Origin: Rhizomys pruinosus
Lineage: Eukaryota; Chordata; Mammalia; Rodentia; Spalacidae
Assembly: GCA_009823505.1 (NCBI GenBank)
Contig: VZQC01006709.1
Location: 48,220-112,219 of the forward strand
Length of the DNA: 64,000 nt
Direction of reading: 5' to 3'
How positions within the stretch are numbered: the stretch's first letter is position 1; the number at the start of each line of letters is the position of its first letter. Under the pieces are notes generated by a model. The model did not search any database. It saw only the letters and a program-made list of their open reading frames with translations, and was not told the DNA's origin. This document shows, piece by piece, positions 62,412-64,000 of this stretch. Position numbers and translations under genes: made by a program.

Positions 62412-64000
62412 GTCTCTCATATTAAAACTTTGTGGCACCTGGAAGGTAACTTCATTAGGACACATTATAAGTTATTATAAATAGGATCCACAGAGGTGTT
62501 TGATGCCTGCAGCTCAGGGAACCTGAGGCTTTCCTTCCTTAATGTTCAGATGGGCCAGCTTCTCTGCTGATATTTCTAGGTACATTTTGCAAAATGCAAA
62601 GCTGTATCTTTTCTTTCTCAGCCATTAAGTTGACGATGTTTTGACCTGTGGGAACATGCAAATCTTTTCCCATAGTTTTAAGATTTAAATTTGACAAAAG
62701 GTTAAATATATAACCATCTCCCCCCCTTTTTTATTTTACAAATAATTATGTAAAACTTGTGGACAATTTATATTTCCAATTAGCTTAAATGTACTACCAT
62801 TTTTATTAAAACCCTTTTGACCAACGTTGTTTAATATAGACATTTTTACTTTTACTAAGTTCTAAAATACCATATAATATATAGACAAAGTTTTGGCAAA
62901 TTTGGATACTTGTTAATCACACATCAATTAAATGTTCCTTAAAATTCTTTTACTAGACTGTAACTTCAGAGAAATCAAGTCCACTAACTTATATTTATTT
63001 ATTTGCATTTCTGTATAAATCTCTACTGAAGTATGGCTATACAAATGTATAATACTCATTTCAAACATCACTATAAATCTTATAAAGTGGGTTTATAATG
63101 ATCATTTTCCTTTTAGTCCCTGGAGGTGGTTTTTCTAGGCTTGGCACCAAACCCTGTTTTAAAGATGCTTTACTTAGTTGTTAAACGTTTTATAATACAC
63201 ATTTAACCATACTTTAAATTATATCTAAAACCAATGTTAGTTTTTGTCTCAGGCGTTGAGAGAGTGTAGTTGATGGTGGTACCATACACCCATAAAGTAG
63301 CTAACTGTAACAGCATTTGTACAATCAGTAAATCCAATTAAAGATTGTTAACATAAAAAAGGATAAACCAAGTTTTGTATAGGTTGAATCTGTAAAGTGA
63401 ATTATAGTTGACCTTTTCAAAACACAGGAGTTTAGGAAGCTATAGGGGTTAAAACAAAATACTCATACATCTGTACACACATGTGCATGTGCACACATAC
63501 ATACAAGCATACACAAACATGTACAAAAGAAAAAAGGTCGTGAGATCAATCTGTAGGAAGAAAGTTACATTATTATCTTATACTCAATGAGAAAAGGTCA
63601 TTTACACAATTAAGGCTGGGCTTGAGTCTTCTCAGAGGTCCATTATCTGTCTTCTGAGTATTGGAATAAAAGCTGCATCTTTAAAACTCAATGAAAGATG
63701 CTCCAGGGAAAGAGTGCCTGAGAGCAGCTTTTCCAGTCACACAGAGAATACAGTAAAGCCAGCCCTTCCCCCACCAGCTATCAGCTGTTTCCAGAGCAGG
63801 AGAGGGGCACAGAACAAACATTGGACTAGATTAGCCAGAGTATTTACAAACAGCTACAAACTGAAAAGCTTCATATTTTGCCTTTGGTCTTTTCAAGGCA
63901 GAGCCTGCCCACAGTCAGAGCAGGCCTGGTAGACTAGGCTGGCCCTGAACTCACAGGCATCCACTTGGATCAAAGGCATGGGCCATCAAGCCAGGCTCTA
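62412..64000 (-). repeat. Right arm of the large inverted repeat, running off the window
   Basis: Reverse complement of 54030-56129 with about 10-15 percent divergence and deletions. It starts at AGTCTCTCATATTAAAAC, and ends the window inside the shared B1 (63887-64000). Since it reads in the same minus orientation as the env/LTR of copy B with no gap, it is likely internal ERV sequence. Confidence 0.85.

Overview
This window looks like nuclear DNA of a muroid (mouse/hamster/mole-rat type) rodent. The diagnostic evidence is the dense cover of B1, B2, B3 and B4 SINEs, two sizeable L1 fragments and endogenous-retrovirus debris. B1 copies here consistently carry a CAGCTGGGGCTACAGGG stretch, not the form usual in house mouse, and several B2 copies carry a 17-bp internal duplication, so I do not think it is Mus; I cannot name the species. 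I see no convincing intact protein-coding gene. Almost every longer open frame lies inside a SINE, an L1, an ERV or a microsatellite.

Layout. 1-3230 has an abnormal composition (A/C-rich, CpG-frequent, corrupted SINEs) and reads like a low-accuracy contig end. 3.2-23.9 kb is SINE-rich, with many nested insertions, several microsatellites, one L1 3' end (17.7-18.5 kb), a leucine-run short frame at 5.8 kb and an exon-like open segment at 13.4 kb. 24.0-28.5 kb is SINE-free, AT-rich, unannotated sequence. 28.5-39.0 kb is again SINE-rich.

39499-45614 is the most striking object: a head-to-tail 32-bp minisatellite of 191 units plus 4 bases, essentially identical throughout, cut off on the right by a single N. 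Each unit contains an inverted pair of E-box hexamers (CACCTG and CAGGTG) and one ACGTG core.

45.6-51.0 kb is SINE-rich with a strong AT-rich hairpin at 48011-48183. 51.0-64.0 kb is a retroelement complex. It holds a duplicated ERV leader (51.1 and 53.1 kb) around an L1 ORF2 fragment, a gag-like remnant, an inverted repeat (54.0-56.1 kb against 62.4-64.0 kb), a minus-strand L1 ORF2 (57.05-59.59 kb), and two same-strand copies of an ERV 3' end (env transmembrane region plus U3) at 59.6-61.0 and 61.5-62.4 kb. Four isolated N characters (45615, 51357, 56344, 61482) each sit at a junction between unrelated sequences, so local order in the 45-62 kb part should be treated with care.

No operons, CRISPR arrays, tRNAs or rRNAs were seen. 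SINE edges are read by eye and are good to about 5-15 bases except where a target-site duplication fixes them.
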